Positions 16,743 to 25,396 of a stretch of DNA of 64,000 nt are shown in pieces (position 1 is the stretch's first letter; the number at the start of each line of letters is the position of its first letter). A program made the translations under genes and the position numbers. Source of the DNA: Rhodanobacter denitrificans. GTDB lineage: Bacteria; Pseudomonadota; Gammaproteobacteria; Xanthomonadales; Rhodanobacteraceae. The notes below the pieces were generated by a model, which did no database searches, was not told the DNA's origin, and was given only the letters and a program-made list of their open reading frames with translations. The DNA is taken from contig NC_020541.1 of NCBI RefSeq assembly GCF_000230695.2, positions 1,426,001-1,490,000 of the forward strand, in the 5' to 3' direction.

Positions 16743-17351
16743 ATGCCCAAGACCTACGACCGCGCCTATTTCGACAAGTGGTATCGCGACCCGCGGCACG
16801 CCGTCGCCTCGCCGGCGGAGCTGAAGCGCAAGGTGGCGATGGTGGTGGCGCAGGCGGAGTACTACCTCGGCCGGCCGATCCGCAACGTGCTCGACGTGGG
16901 TTGCGGCGAGGCGACCTGGCGCGCGCCGCTGCGTGCATTGCGCCCGGACATCGCGTATCGCGGGCTGGATGCCAGCGAATACGTGGTGGCACGTTACGGG
17001 CGTAGCCGCCACATCGGCCTGGCGCGCTTCGGCCAGCTGGAACAGCTGCGCTTCGACATCCGCTTCGACCTGATCGTGTGCACCGACGTACTGCATTACC
17101 TGAGGCCGGCCGAGATCCGCGCCGGGCTGCAGGGCATCGGCGAGATGCTGGAGGGCGTGGCGTTCCTGGAAGTGTTCACCAGCCGCGACGACGTGGCCGG
17201 TGACCACCACGGTTTCGTGGCGCGCGCGCCGGCCTGGTACCTGCGCGAGTTCGGCAAGGTGGGCTTGCTGCCGTGCGGCTCGCATTGTTATCTCGGGCCG
17301 CGGCTGGAGCGCCACGTCGCGGCGCTGGAACGGGCGCAACTGCCGGCCTGA
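16743..17351 (+). CDS. Class I SAM-dependent methyltransferase
   Basis: This 202-residue protein contains SAM motif I as VLDVGCGEATWRAPLRAL near residue 40, motif II as YRGLDASEYVVARYG and motif III-like FDLIVCTDVLHYL. The order matches Methyltransf_12/25 enzymes acting on small molecules or lipids. The start at 16743 follows from the conserved opening (KTYDRAYFDKWYRDPRH); upstream codons in the same frame overlap the previous gene. It lies 43 bases behind the sensor gene and may belong to that transcript. Substrate unknown. Confidence 0.83.
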   Translation: MPKTYDRAYFDKWYRDPRHAVASPAELKRKVAMVVAQAEYYLGRPIRNVLDVGCGEATWRAPLRALRPDIAYRGLDASEYVVARYGRSRHIGLARFGQLEQLRFDIRFDLIVCTDVLHYLRPAEIRAGLQGIGEMLEGVAFLEVFTSRDDVAGDHHGFVARAPAWYLREFGKVGLLPCGSHCYLGPRLERHVAALERAQLPA

Positions 17352-17403
17352 CGCCCGGATTGCGCTCCCGCCAGGGAATCCGGCCGCGGGGCGTTTTCGT
17401 CCG

Positions 17404-18039
17404 CTATTCCACCGTCTTGTGCTTGTAGCGGCACAGGTCGCGGATCGGGCAGTGCGGACAATCCGGCTTGCGCGCCTTGCACACGTAGCGGCCGTGCAGG
17501 ATCAGCCAGTGATGGGCGTCGCGCTTGAACTCGGCCGGCACCACTTTTTCCAGCTTGTCCTCCACCGCGCGCACGTCCTTACCCGGCGCCAGGCCGGTGC
17601 GGTTGGCGACGCGGAAGATGTGCGTGTCCACCGCGATGGTCGGCTCGCCGAAGGCGGTGTTGAGCATCACGTTGGCGGTCTTGCGGCCCACGCCGGGCAG
17701 CGCCTCCAGCGCCTCGCGCGTGCGCGGCACTTCGCCGTGGTGCTGTTCGACGAGGAGGCGGCACAACGCGATCACGTTTTTCGCCTTGGCGTTGAACAGG
17801 CCGATCGTGTTGATGTATTTCTTCAGTCCTTCCTCGCCCAGTTCGAGGATCGCCTGCGGCGTGTTCGCCACCGGATAGAGTTTCTTGGTGGCCTTGTTGA
17901 CGCCCACGTCGGTGGCCTGCGCCGACAGCACCACGGCCACCAGCAGCTCGAACGGCGTGGTGTAGGCGAGTTCGGTGGTGGGGTGCGGGTTCAGCTCGCG
18001 CAGGCGGGTGAACAGTTCGACCACGTCGGCGCGCTTCAC
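17404..18039 (-). CDS. nth: Endonuclease III (DNA glycosylase/AP lyase)
   Basis: Nth removes oxidised pyrimidines and nicks abasic sites in base-excision repair. The 211-residue protein has the helix-hairpin-helix [14 protein letters not shown] with the catalytic lysine, and the catalytic aspartate in [13 protein letters not shown]-terminal 4Fe-4S site C-X6-C-X2-C-X5-C lies at residues 187, 194, 197 and 203. It overlaps the stop of rnfB by 4 bases and is the last gene of the metG-DUF2007-rnfB-nth operon. Confidence 0.97.
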   Translation of the reverse strand: MKRADVVELFTRLRELNPHPTTELAYTTPFELLVAVVLSAQATDVGVNKATKKLYPVANTPQAILELGEEGLKKYINTIGLFNAKAKNVIALCRLLVEQHHGEVPRTREALEALPGVGRKTANVMLNTAFGEPTIAVDTHIFRVANRTGLAPGKDVRAVEDKLEKVVPAEFKRDAHHWLILHGRYVCKARKPDCPHCPIRDLCRYKHKTVE

Positions 18040-18650
18040 GGATTCGGCTCCTGTCGTTTTGCCTTGGCGCGCGCCAGCGCGGCCAGCACCGGGTTGGCCG
18101 TGGCGAGAGTGTCCACCGCCGCCTTGCGCGCGGCCAGCTCGGCCTCGCGCTCGGCGGCTTCGCGCGCCAGCCGTGCCTCGCGGCGCCGGAAATGTTCGCG
18201 CGCCGCGTCGGCATGCGCCTGGTCAATTTGCGCGGGCGGCATCGGTTCCAGCACGATGCAGTCGACCGGGCAGGCCGGCACGCACAGTTCGCAGCCGGTG
18301 CAGTCGTCGGCGAGCACCGTGTGCATGAGTTTCGACGCGCCCACGATCGCGTCGACCGGGCAGGCCTGGATGCACTTGGTGCAGCCGATGCAGTCGGCCT
18401 CGACGATGCGCGCCAGCATGCGCGGTTTTTCCGTGCCGCATGCGGGGTCCAGCGGCAACACGGGGCGCTGCAGCAGCGCGGCGAGTTTCGCGATGCCGGC
18501 GTCGCCTCCGGGAGGGCAGCGGTTGATGTCCGCCTCGCCGCGCGCGATCGCTTCCGCATACGGCCGGCAGCCGTGGTAGCCGCATTGCTCGCACTGCGTC
18601 TGCGGCAGCACGGCGTCGATGCGGTCGGCGAGGGTCACGAGCTCAGTCAT
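18036..18650 (-). CDS. rnfB: RnfB-like ferredoxin, stand-alone
   Basis: This 204-residue protein has the RnfB-type N-terminal 4Fe-4S motif ([11 protein letters not shown] plus a later CPPGG cysteine) and two ferredoxin motifs ([13 protein letters not shown] and [13 protein letters not shown]). A long alanine/arginine-rich charged tail follows. Typical RnfB starts with a membrane anchor, which is absent here, and no other rnf genes are nearby, so it is probably a soluble electron carrier rather than part of an Rnf complex. Its start overlaps the upstream gene by 8 bases and its end overlaps nth by 4. A role feeding electrons to Fe-S enzymes is inference. Confidence 0.88.
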   Translation of the reverse strand: MTELVTLADRIDAVLPQTQCEQCGYHGCRPYAEAIARGEADINRCPPGGDAGIAKLAALLQRPVLPLDPACGTEKPRMLARIVEADCIGCTKCIQACPVDAIVGASKLMHTVLADDCTGCELCVPACPVDCIVLEPMPPAQIDQAHADAAREHFRRREARLAREAAEREAELAARKAAVDTLATANPVLAALARAKAKRQEPNP

Positions 18651-19098
18651 CGTGTGCAGGTGCTTCGGTTTTGGCCCCCAGCTTGCCCCATTCCGCATAG
18701 GTGTCCGGCGGAGTCGCTTTCCAGTGGTGACCGCACGACTTGCAGCGTTCTCTCCACTTGAGAGCGGGCCATATCGGCAAACCCAGGAAGCATCCGAAGA
18801 AAAAGGCCCAGCCGCGATAGTTGGGGTTCTCTTCGATATCGCTGCTGTGACAACGTGGGCATTGATCGTCGTCTTCGACGCGATAGTCGCCGCGCCTCCA
18901 GTGATCGAGCACGTCACTGGCCTGTTCGAGGCATGCATCGGGCACCATGACGACCGAGCCACCGAACGCGATGACCTGGTACCACTTGAGACGCGACAGA
19001 CCGTTTTCAAACACGAAGGCGGTACAACCTTCCTCACGCAACAAACCGGCGACGATTTCTGCCTCGGTGTGGTCGAAGGATTGGTGGACGCATCGCAT
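18643..19098 (-). CDS. DUF2007-type protein with zinc-ribbon-like cysteines
   Basis: The 151-residue product begins with a DUF2007-like domain ([20 protein letters not shown]) resembling the signal-transducing fold family. Then come CPRCHSS and CKSCGHHW, a split CxxC pair flanking a hydrophobic segment ([19 protein letters not shown]). It lies 14 bases downstream of metG, and its stop overlaps the rnfB start, which suggests cotranscription and coupling. The function is unknown. Confidence 0.72.
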   Translation of the reverse strand: MRCVHQSFDHTEAEIVAGLLREEGCTAFVFENGLSRLKWYQVIAFGGSVVMVPDACLEQASDVLDHWRRGDYRVEDDDQCPRCHSSDIEENPNYRGWAFFFGCFLGLPIWPALKWRERCKSCGHHWKATPPDTYAEWGKLGAKTEAPAHDD

Positions 19099-19112
19099 GT
19101 GCGATCTCTCAA

Positions 19113-21215
19113 TCAGCGCACGGTGGCGCCTGGCTTGGCGCCCGGGTCGGCGTCGAGCAGGAACAGGTCGCTGCCGCCGTCGCCGGCCGAGAGGATCATG
19201 CCCTCGGACAGGCCGAAGCGCATCTTGCGCGGGGCCAGGTTGGCGATGAATACCACGTTGCGGCCCACCAGTTTCTCCGGCTCGGCGTAGGCGGCGCGGA
19301 TGCCGGAGAAGATCTGCCGCGTGCCCAGCGCGCCGGCGTCCAGTTCGAAGCGCAGCAGCTTGTCGGAACCGTCCACGAACTCGCAGGCGGTGACCTTGCC
19401 GATGCGCAGGTCGAGCCGGGCGAAATCGTCGATGCCGATGGTGGCGGGCGTGGCCGGGGCCGGCTCGGCGATCGCGGCGGCGGGTTTGGCGCTGTCGTTC
19501 ATGGCTTTCTTCTTTTTCGGGACGGCGGGGGCTTCGGTGGGGCCGCCGAGCGAATCCTTCGAGGCCTCGACCATGGCCTCGATGCGCTTGGGATCGATGC
19601 GGCCGAGCAACGGCTCGAAGGCTTGGATGGCGTGATTGCGCAGCGCGGCGCGGGCGTCGTCGAAGTCGGTGATCGGCGCGGCCAGGAACTGCTCGGCGGC
19701 AGCCACGGTGATCGGCAGGATCGGCTTGAGCATGCCGGCCAGCAGGCGGAACGCGGTCAGCGCAAACGAGCACACCTGGTGCAGCTCGTCGCGGCGGCTT
19801 TCGTCCTTGGCCATCGCCCACGGCGCCTTGGCGGCGATGTGGCCGTTGACCAGGTCGGCCATCAGCACGAAGCGGCGGGTAACCTCGGCGAAGTCGCCGC
19901 TGTCGTACAGCGCGGCGATGCCGTCGTAGTGTTCCAGCAGGGTGTTCCACAGCGCGGTTTCCTCCGCGCTGAACTGCGGCGCCAGGCGGCCGCCGAAATG
20001 CTTGTGCACGAAGCCGGCGGTGCGGCTGGCGATGTTCACCCACTTGCCGACCAGGTGCGAGTTGACGCGTTCCTCGAACGCCTTCAGGTCCAGATCCACA
20101 TCGACCGGCGCGTCGCTGAGCATGCTGGCGAAGTAATAGCGCAGGAATCCCGGATGCAGGCCGGCGTCCAGGTAGGTGCGCGCCTGGATGAAGGTGCCGC
20201 GCGACTTGGACATCTTCGCGCCGTTCACCGTGAGATAGCCGTTGACGTGCAGCGCGGTCGGCGTGCGGAAGCCGGCGCCGTGCAGCATCGCCGGCCAGAA
20301 CAGGCCGTGGAAGTTGATGATGTCCTTGCCGATGAAGTGATGCAGCTCGGCGCTGCTGTCGGCAGCGAGGAACTCGTCGAACTTCAGTCGCGTGCGGTCG
20401 CACAGTGCCTTGAAGCTGGCCAGGTAGCCGACCGGCGCGTCCAGCCACACGTAGAAGAACTTGCCCGGCGCGTCGGGGATCGGGAAGCCGAAGTAGGGTG
20501 CGTCGCGCGAGATGTCCCAGTCCTTCAGGCCGCCGTCCAGCCATTCGCGCAGCTTCGCCGCCACGCCGCTGTTCGCCACCGGCTTGCCGTGGGTGAATTT
20601 GCCGGCGAACCAGTCGCGCAACAGGCCCTCGAACTTGCCCAGTTCGAAGAAGTAGTGCTCCGAGTCGCGCAGCACCGGCGTGGCGCCGGACATCACCGAG
20701 GTCGGGTTGATCAGGTCGGTCGGCGCGTAGGTGGCGCCGCAGTGCTCGCAGTTGTCGCCGTACTGGTCCGGCGTGCCGCAGTTCGGGCAGGTGCCCTTGA
20801 TGTAGCGGTCCGGCAGGAACATCTGCTTTTCCGGGTCGAACAACTGCTGGATCTCGCGCCTGGCGATGTAGCCGGCGTCGCGCAGGCGCGTGTAGATCAG
20901 CGTCGACAGCTCGCGGTTCTCTTCCGAATGGGTGGTGTGGTACTGGTCGAACGCCACGCCGAACGCGGCGAAATCCGCTTCGTGGCCCTCGCGGATGCCG
21001 GCGATGAACGCCTCCGGCGTCATGCCGGCCTTTTTCGCAGCCAGCATGATCGGCGTGCCGTGCGCGTCGTCGGCGCAGACGTAGGCCACCTTGTGGCCGC
21101 TCATCCGTTGTGCGCGCACCCAAATGTCGGCCTGGATGTAGCCCAGCAGATGGCCCATGTGCAGCGGGCCGTTGGCGTAGGGCAGGGCGTTGGTGACGAG
21201 CAGGCGGCGACTCAT
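19113..21215 (-). CDS. metG: Methionyl-tRNA synthetase
   Basis: This 700-residue class I synthetase charges tRNA-Met. The HIGH-type motif appears as PYANGPLHMGH near residue 12. A four-cysteine zinc knuckle (CPNCG...CEHC) sits near residues 145-161, and KMSKS appears near residue 335. A C-terminal dimerising tRNA-binding domain begins at about residue 598 (FARLDLRIGKVTACEFVDGS). The length is typical of the proteobacterial homodimeric form. A lysine-rich linker (VPKKKKAMN) joins the domains. It heads the operon with the DUF2007 gene, rnfB and nth. Confidence 0.98.
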   Translation of the reverse strand: MSRRLLVTNALPYANGPLHMGHLLGYIQADIWVRAQRMSGHKVAYVCADDAHGTPIMLAAKKAGMTPEAFIAGIREGHEADFAAFGVAFDQYHTTHSEENRELSTLIYTRLRDAGYIARREIQQLFDPEKQMFLPDRYIKGTCPNCGTPDQYGDNCEHCGATYAPTDLINPTSVMSGATPVLRDSEHYFFELGKFEGLLRDWFAGKFTHGKPVANSGVAAKLREWLDGGLKDWDISRDAPYFGFPIPDAPGKFFYVWLDAPVGYLASFKALCDRTRLKFDEFLAADSSAELHHFIGKDIINFHGLFWPAMLHGAGFRTPTALHVNGYLTVNGAKMSKSRGTFIQARTYLDAGLHPGFLRYYFASMLSDAPVDVDLDLKAFEERVNSHLVGKWVNIASRTAGFVHKHFGGRLAPQFSAEETALWNTLLEHYDGIAALYDSGDFAEVTRRFVLMADLVNGHIAAKAPWAMAKDESRRDELHQVCSFALTAFRLLAGMLKPILPITVAAAEQFLAAPITDFDDARAALRNHAIQAFEPLLGRIDPKRIEAMVEASKDSLGGPTEAPAVPKKKKAMNDSAKPAAAIAEPAPATPATIGIDDFARLDLRIGKVTACEFVDGSDKLLRFELDAGALGTRQIFSGIRAAYAEPEKLVGRNVVFIANLAPRKMRFGLSEGMILSAGDGGSDLFLLDADPGAKPGATVR

Positions 21216-21341
21216 GGGGCGTATTCCGGTGATGACTGCGCATTATGCCATGGCCGCCCGGCCGCACCGGCCGTGGGCGGGGCTTCCGGCGCGATCCGGG
21301 CTTGTTTGGCGGTGCGCTGCGACGATCCGTTCGATTACGTG

Positions 21342-21379
21342 TTTATACGCATTTGTGTACATTTATGCGTGTTTGTGGA
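21342..21379 (+). promoter_or_regulatory. Inverted and direct repeat in the leader of the MFS-HAD-DeoR operon
   Basis: Immediately before the MFS gene is a short A/T-rich tract unlike its surroundings. ACGCAT (21347-21352) and ATGCGT (21365-21370) form an inverted repeat with a 12-base spacer. The same tract contains two similar 16-mers in direct order, TTTATACGCATTTGTG and TTTATGCGTGTTTGTG. It is a good candidate operator for the DeoR-type regulator encoded at the end of the operon. Confidence 0.4.
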
Positions 21380-21391
21380 AGTGGAGTAAGC

Positions 21392-22555
21392 GTGCAGACA
21401 AGCAGCATTCCCCTGACGGCAGACGTGCGGAACGGGCTGGCATCGGCCATCCGCGCCACCCGCCTGGTCTTCCTGGTCTCCGGCATCGGCATGGCCGCGT
21501 GGGCGCCGATGGTGCCGTACGCGAAGGCGCGGCTCGGCCTCGACGAGGCCGGTCTCGGCATGCTGCTTCTGGCTTTCGGCGGCGGCTCGATGCTGTCGAT
21601 GCCGCTGGTCGGCTGGCTCACCCATCGCTTCGGCAGTCGCCGAGTGATCGGCGTCGGCGGCTTGCTGCTATGCCTGGCGCTACCGCTGCTGGCGCTCGCG
21701 CCGGGCGTGGCCACGCTGGCGCTCGCCCTGTTGTATTTCGGCGCGGCGCTGGGTGCGGTGGACGTGGCGATGAACGCGCATGCGGTGGAGGTGGAGCGGC
21801 GCGATGGCCGTCCGCTGATGTCGGGCTTCCACGGGCTGTTCAGCATCGGCGGCTTGAGCGGAGCGGCGGGCATGAGCCTGCTGCTGGCGCTGGGCATGCC
21901 GTTGACCGCCGCCGCCGTGGCGATGGCCGCGCTGCTGGCGGTCGTGCTGGTGACGCAGTGGCCGCGCCTGATCGAGCACGTCGACGCTGCCGGTGAACGC
22001 GCGGCGTTCGGCATGCCGCGCGGCATCGTGCTGGCGCTGGGCTTGCTGTGTTTCATCAGTTTCCTGGCCGAGGGTTCGATGCTGGACTGGAGCGCGGTGT
22101 TCCTGCGCGACTTCCGCGGCTTCTCGGTGGCTTCCGCCGGCATCGGTTATGCCGCCTTTTCGGTGGCGATGGCCATCGGGCGGCTTGGCGGCGACCGGAT
22201 CGTGGCGCGCTTCGGCCCGGTGCTGACCGTGCGCCTGGGTGCTTGCACCGCGGCGGCAGGCTTCCTGCTGGCGTCGATGCTGGCGTGGCCGCCGGCGGCG
22301 CCGATCGGCTTCGTGCTGGTCGGGCTGGGCGCGGCCAATATCGTGCCGGTGATGTTCGGCGCGGCCGGTCGGCTGCCGGGCACCTCGCCCGGCATCGCCA
22401 TCGCCACGGTGACCGCGCTGGGTTACGCCGGCCTGCTCAGCGGCCCGGCGCTGATCGGTTTCCTGGCCCAGGCCAGCAGCCTGCCGGTGGCGCTGGCGGC
22501 GGTGGCCGGGTTGCTGTTGCTGACCGCCGCCTCGGCAAGGCTGGTGCGGTCGTGA
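21392..22555 (+). CDS. MFS transporter (YbjJ-like)
   Basis: This 387-residue permease has about twelve membrane helices. Motif A appears as GWLTHRFGSRRVIGVGG between helices 2 and 3, and the middle carries GAVDVAMNAHAVEVERRDGR, typical of the YbjJ/FucP-like branch. The GTG start at 21392 is preceded by GGAG at 7 bases; longer in-frame openings upstream lack support. The stop overlaps the start of the HAD gene, so the proteins are coupled. The substrate may be a sugar or phosphorylated metabolite, inferred from the HAD and DeoR neighbours. Confidence 0.88.
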   Translation: MQTSSIPLTADVRNGLASAIRATRLVFLVSGIGMAAWAPMVPYAKARLGLDEAGLGMLLLAFGGGSMLSMPLVGWLTHRFGSRRVIGVGGLLLCLALPLLALAPGVATLALALLYFGAALGAVDVAMNAHAVEVERRDGRPLMSGFHGLFSIGGLSGAAGMSLLLALGMPLTAAAVAMAALLAVVLVTQWPRLIEHVDAAGERAAFGMPRGIVLALGLLCFISFLAEGSMLDWSAVFLRDFRGFSVASAGIGYAAFSVAMAIGRLGGDRIVARFGPVLTVRLGACTAAAGFLLASMLAWPPAAPIGFVLVGLGAANIVPVMFGAAGRLPGTSPGIAIATVTALGYAGLLSGPALIGFLAQASSLPVALAAVAGLLLLTAASARLVRS

Positions 22556-23181
22556 GTGCGCCGCGCTTCGACACCGTGGTGTTCGACCTCGGCGGCGTGC
22601 TGCTGGACTGGAACCCGCGTCATCTGTATCGCCGGCTGTTCGACGACGAGGCGGCGATGGAGCGTTTTCTGGCCGAGGTCTGCACCGCGCACTGGAACGA
22701 GCGGCAGGATGCGGGGCGACCCTGGCGCGAGGCCATTGCCGGGCTCAGCGCGCAGCACCCGCAGCATGCCGGGCTGATCGCCGCCTACCGCGAACGCTGG
22801 GACGAGATGCTGCGCGGGCCGATCGAGGGCAGCGTGGCCATCCTCGACGAACTGCGCGCACGCGGCGTGCCGCTGTACGCGCTGACCAACTGGTCGCAGG
22901 AAACTTTTCCGCTGGCGCGGCAACGCTACGGATTCATGGCGGCCTTTCGCGGCATCATGGTGTCGGGCGAGGAGCGGCTGATCAAGCCCGATCCGGCGAT
23001 CTTCCGCCTGTTGCTGTCGCGCCATGGCCTGGAGGCCGCGCGCACGGTGTACATCGACGACGCGCCGCGCAACGTCGAAGCCGCGGCACGGCTGGGCTTG
23101 CATGCGCTGCACTTCCGCGATCCTGCCACCCTGCGCGCCGAGCTGTGCCGTACAGGCCTGCTGGAGGCGGCGCATGGCTAA
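22552..23181 (+). CDS. HAD-superfamily phosphatase
   Basis: This 209-residue hydrolase shows HAD motif I as VVFDLGGVLLDWNPRHL, in which the usual second aspartate of DxD is a glycine, as in the YihX/epoxide-hydrolase branch. Motif II is ALTNWSQETFP, motif III includes the lysine of ERLIKPDPAIFR, and motif IV is YIDDAPRNVEAA. It starts at GTG 22552 overlapping the MFS stop and ends 8 bases into the DeoR gene. It probably removes phosphate from a sugar phosphate imported or produced with its neighbours; the exact substrate is unknown. Confidence 0.88.
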   Translation: MSAPRFDTVVFDLGGVLLDWNPRHLYRRLFDDEAAMERFLAEVCTAHWNERQDAGRPWREAIAGLSAQHPQHAGLIAAYRERWDEMLRGPIEGSVAILDELRARGVPLYALTNWSQETFPLARQRYGFMAAFRGIMVSGEERLIKPDPAIFRLLLSRHGLEAARTVYIDDAPRNVEAAARLGLHALHFRDPATLRAELCRTGLLEAAHG

Positions 23182-23968
23182 GCCGCCCCTGCCTGGCGAG
23201 CTGCTGCCGCAGGAGCGCCAGCACGAGATCCTGCAGCGCTTGCGCAGTCGCGGGCGGGTGGTGGCGGCGGAGCTGGCGGTAGAGTTCGCGGCGTCGGAGG
23301 ATTCGATCCGCCGCGACCTGCGCGAACTGGCCGCGCAGGGATTGTGCCGACGCGTCTACGGCGGCGCGCTGCCGCTGTCGGCGGCGGTCGCGCCGCTGCA
23401 GCAGCGGCGCGGCGAGCAGGTCGGCCGCAAGCTGGCGCTGGCGCGCAAGGCGGCGAGCCTGGTGCGCGAAGGGCAGGTGCTGCTGGTCGACGCCGGCTCC
23501 ACCAATGCCGCGATCGCCTCGGCGTTGCCCGAACGGATGGGGCTGACCGTGGTCACCAACGCGCCGGACATCGCGCTGGTGCTGATCGAGCGCGAAGGCT
23601 TCGAGATCCTGCTGCTGGGCGGCCGCATCGACCCGCACATCGGCGGTGCGGTGGGTGCGCAGACCCTCAAGGAACTGCAGCGCGTGCGCGCCGACCTGTG
23701 TTTCCCCGGCGCCTGCGCCATCGACGCGGGCACCGGCCTGTGGGGTTTCGACAGCGAGGAGTCGCTGCTGAAACGGGCGATGGTCGAGGCCAGCGGCGAG
23801 ACCGTGGTGGTCGCCACCAGCGATAAGCTCGGTACCGTGGCGACGCACCAGGTGGCGGGTATCGGCGAAGTGCAGCATCTGGTGGTCGAGCACGATGCCG
23901 GTCGTGCGCTGCGTGCAACCTTCAGTACGCATGGTCTGGCTGTGCATCGGGCCGATCCGGCAGGATGA
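23174..23968 (+). CDS. DeoR/GlpR-family regulator
   Basis: This 264-residue repressor has the DeoR N-terminal winged helix (QERQHEILQRLRSRGRVVAA, then SEDSIRRDLRELAAQGLCRR, then VYGGALP). The C-terminal sensor domain resembles sugar isomerases (VLLVDAGSTNAAIASALP, LLLGGRIDPHIGGAVG, ATSDKLG). Such proteins usually sense phosphorylated sugars and repress the adjacent transport and phosphatase genes. It overlaps the HAD gene by 8 bases. The insertion sequence begins 31 bases after its stop. Confidence 0.93.
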   Translation: MAKPPLPGELLPQERQHEILQRLRSRGRVVAAELAVEFAASEDSIRRDLRELAAQGLCRRVYGGALPLSAAVAPLQQRRGEQVGRKLALARKAASLVREGQVLLVDAGSTNAAIASALPERMGLTVVTNAPDIALVLIEREGFEILLLGGRIDPHIGGAVGAQTLKELQRVRADLCFPGACAIDAGTGLWGFDSEESLLKRAMVEASGETVVVATSDKLGTVATHQVAGIGEVQHLVVEHDAGRALRATFSTHGLAVHRADPAG

Positions 23969-23999
23969 GTCCGGCGGCCTTGCCCGCGTCCAAAAAAAA

Positions 24000-24024
24000 G
24001 GTTCATCGCGCCTTACCGGGAAAG
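24000..24024 (+). repeat. Left terminal inverted repeat of the ISL3 element
   Basis: The outer end reads GGTTCATCGCG and runs to GGGAAAG. The transposase stop codon lies inside it, at 24003-24005. It matches the right end in 20 of 25 positions. Confidence 0.9.
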
Positions 24025-25211
24025 GCGGCCTTGATTTTGAGGAAGAAGTAAGCGGAGTCGCGGTAGCCATAGGCCATTCGCTTGATGACCTTGATGCGAT
24101 TGTTCATGCCTTCCAAGACGCTGGTGTTGAGCCGGTAAAGGGCACTGGCGACGATGCCATCGATGTACGGCGCCAAGCGTTTGGCGAAGGCGACCAGGGG
24201 TGGCAGCTGGCTATCCAGGGCAAGGCGATACCACTCGTTCCAGCGGCGATGGGCCTCGTCTTCGTCCGGCGCATACCAAAGCTCCTTGAGCTGGGCCTTG
24301 AGCACGTAGACGGTGGTCAACGGCACGTTGGCGGCCAACAGATCATCGAGTTTGACGGCCTGCTCGTCGGTGAGGTTGCCGCGGTTGCGTAGCAACAGCC
24401 AGCGGCTGCGCTTGATGACACGACGGGCGGACGGATCGGCCTTGAGCGTGTTGGCCTGATCCACGCGCACACGGTCGATGACTTCGCGTCCGAATTTGGC
24501 GATGACGTGGAACAGGTCATAGACCACCCGTATGTTCGGGCAGTGGGCTTTGGCCTCCAGGTCCATGGCCGTGTTCATGTCCATTGCGACCGCCTCGATA
24601 CGCGCGCAAACGTCCGGACCGAGCATCTCGAAGAACGGCTGCACATCGTTGCGTGAACGGCCTTCGCCCACCCACAGCACCTGCTGGGTATCGGCGCAGA
24701 TGGCGACCGTGGCGTAGCGATGGCCCTTGAACAGCGCAAACTCGTCCATGATGAGTCGGCGCACCCGTGACAGATCCGGCGCCGTCACGTCGCGCGCCAA
24801 GCGGCGGGCATCGATGGTGCGGATGGTGTGCCAATGCAGCCCGGTAAGTTGGCTGATATGACGAATCGGCAGCAGACGCAGCAGGGCTTCGATATGGGCG
24901 ATCAAACGCCCGGTCAGGCGGCTGCGCGAAGGCAGCCAGGGCACGTGCTCGGTATTCACGCCGCAGCTCAGGCACGCCACACGGCGTAGCGGCACCTCCA
25001 GCCACACCTGCCGATCAAACAGGTTGCGCTCCCGCACCCGACGGGTACTTCGGTCGTGGATCAGCCCGCAGGGCATCTGGCAACGACCACAGCGCGGGTC
25101 CACGTGAGGGTCCGCTTCCAGCCGAAGTAGCAGGTCGGTCTCCGACGAGGATTGAGTCTCGATCAAACGAAACCCTATCCAAAATTGGGCAGCGTCAATA
25201 GCATCATGCAT
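24003..25211 (-). CDS. ISL3-family transposase
   Basis: This 402-residue transposase is full length. The N-terminus has zinc-finger-like cysteines (CGRCQMPCG and CLSCG). A helix-turn-helix-like stretch follows (RLLPIRHISQLTGLHWHTIR), then the DDE domain: first aspartate in LIMDEFALFKGHRYATV, second in AVAMDMNTAMDLEAK, glutamate in VLEGMNNRIKVIKRMAYGYR. No stop or frameshift interrupts it, so it is likely active. Its ATG overlaps the base of a strong hairpin in its leader. Confidence 0.96.
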   Translation of the reverse strand: MHDAIDAAQFWIGFRLIETQSSSETDLLLRLEADPHVDPRCGRCQMPCGLIHDRSTRRVRERNLFDRQVWLEVPLRRVACLSCGVNTEHVPWLPSRSRLTGRLIAHIEALLRLLPIRHISQLTGLHWHTIRTIDARRLARDVTAPDLSRVRRLIMDEFALFKGHRYATVAICADTQQVLWVGEGRSRNDVQPFFEMLGPDVCARIEAVAMDMNTAMDLEAKAHCPNIRVVYDLFHVIAKFGREVIDRVRVDQANTLKADPSARRVIKRSRWLLLRNRGNLTDEQAVKLDDLLAANVPLTTVYVLKAQLKELWYAPDEDEAHRRWNEWYRLALDSQLPPLVAFAKRLAPYIDGIVASALYRLNTSVLEGMNNRIKVIKRMAYGYRDSAYFFLKIKAAFPGKAR

Positions 25212-25279
25212 GAAGGCGGCGGCGGTTGAGCCGCTGTGGGTGTGAGAGCTTTCAGCTTATCCGCCATCCGCCGCCTTCA
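25211..25279 (-). promoter_or_regulatory. Leader hairpin reaching the transposase start codon
   Basis: TGAAGGCGGCGG at 25211-25222 and its exact complement at 25268-25279 form a 12-bp G/C-rich inverted repeat with a 45-base loop. On the transposase transcript the 3' arm ends with the first base of the ATG. The hairpin would cover the ribosome site if RNA from outside the element read through. In IS10 and IS50 such fold-back limits transposase translation; whether that applies here is inference. Confidence 0.55.
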
Positions 25280-25305
25280 CCCAACCCTTCGTCTGTCAAC
25301 ACGAT

Positions 25306-25330
25306 CTTTCCCGCTTACCCGCGAAGAACC
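25306..25330 (-). repeat. Right terminal inverted repeat of the ISL3 element
   Basis: Read on the minus strand it begins GGTTCTTCGCG and ends GGGAAAG, mirroring the left end with five mismatches. An A8 copy of the target site follows at 25331-25338. Confidence 0.9.
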
Positions 25331-25396
25331 AAAAAAAACCATGCGGTGCGCCGGCATGGGGTTTGGTGTGACGCGAGGAAAGCGCTTGAAGCGGTG

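Larger units (their letters stand above)
24000..25330 (-). mobile_element. Complete ISL3-family insertion sequence
   Basis: The element is 1331 bp. Its ends form 25-bp imperfect inverted repeats (24000-24024 and 25306-25330) with 20 of 25 positions matching; both start GGTTC and share TCGCG and GGGAAAG. It is flanked on both sides by AAAAAAAA (23992-23999 and 25331-25338), an 8-bp target duplication as expected for ISL3 transposition. It carries one intact transposase gene on the minus strand. Intact ends, target duplication and gene suggest a recent insertion. Confidence 0.93.
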
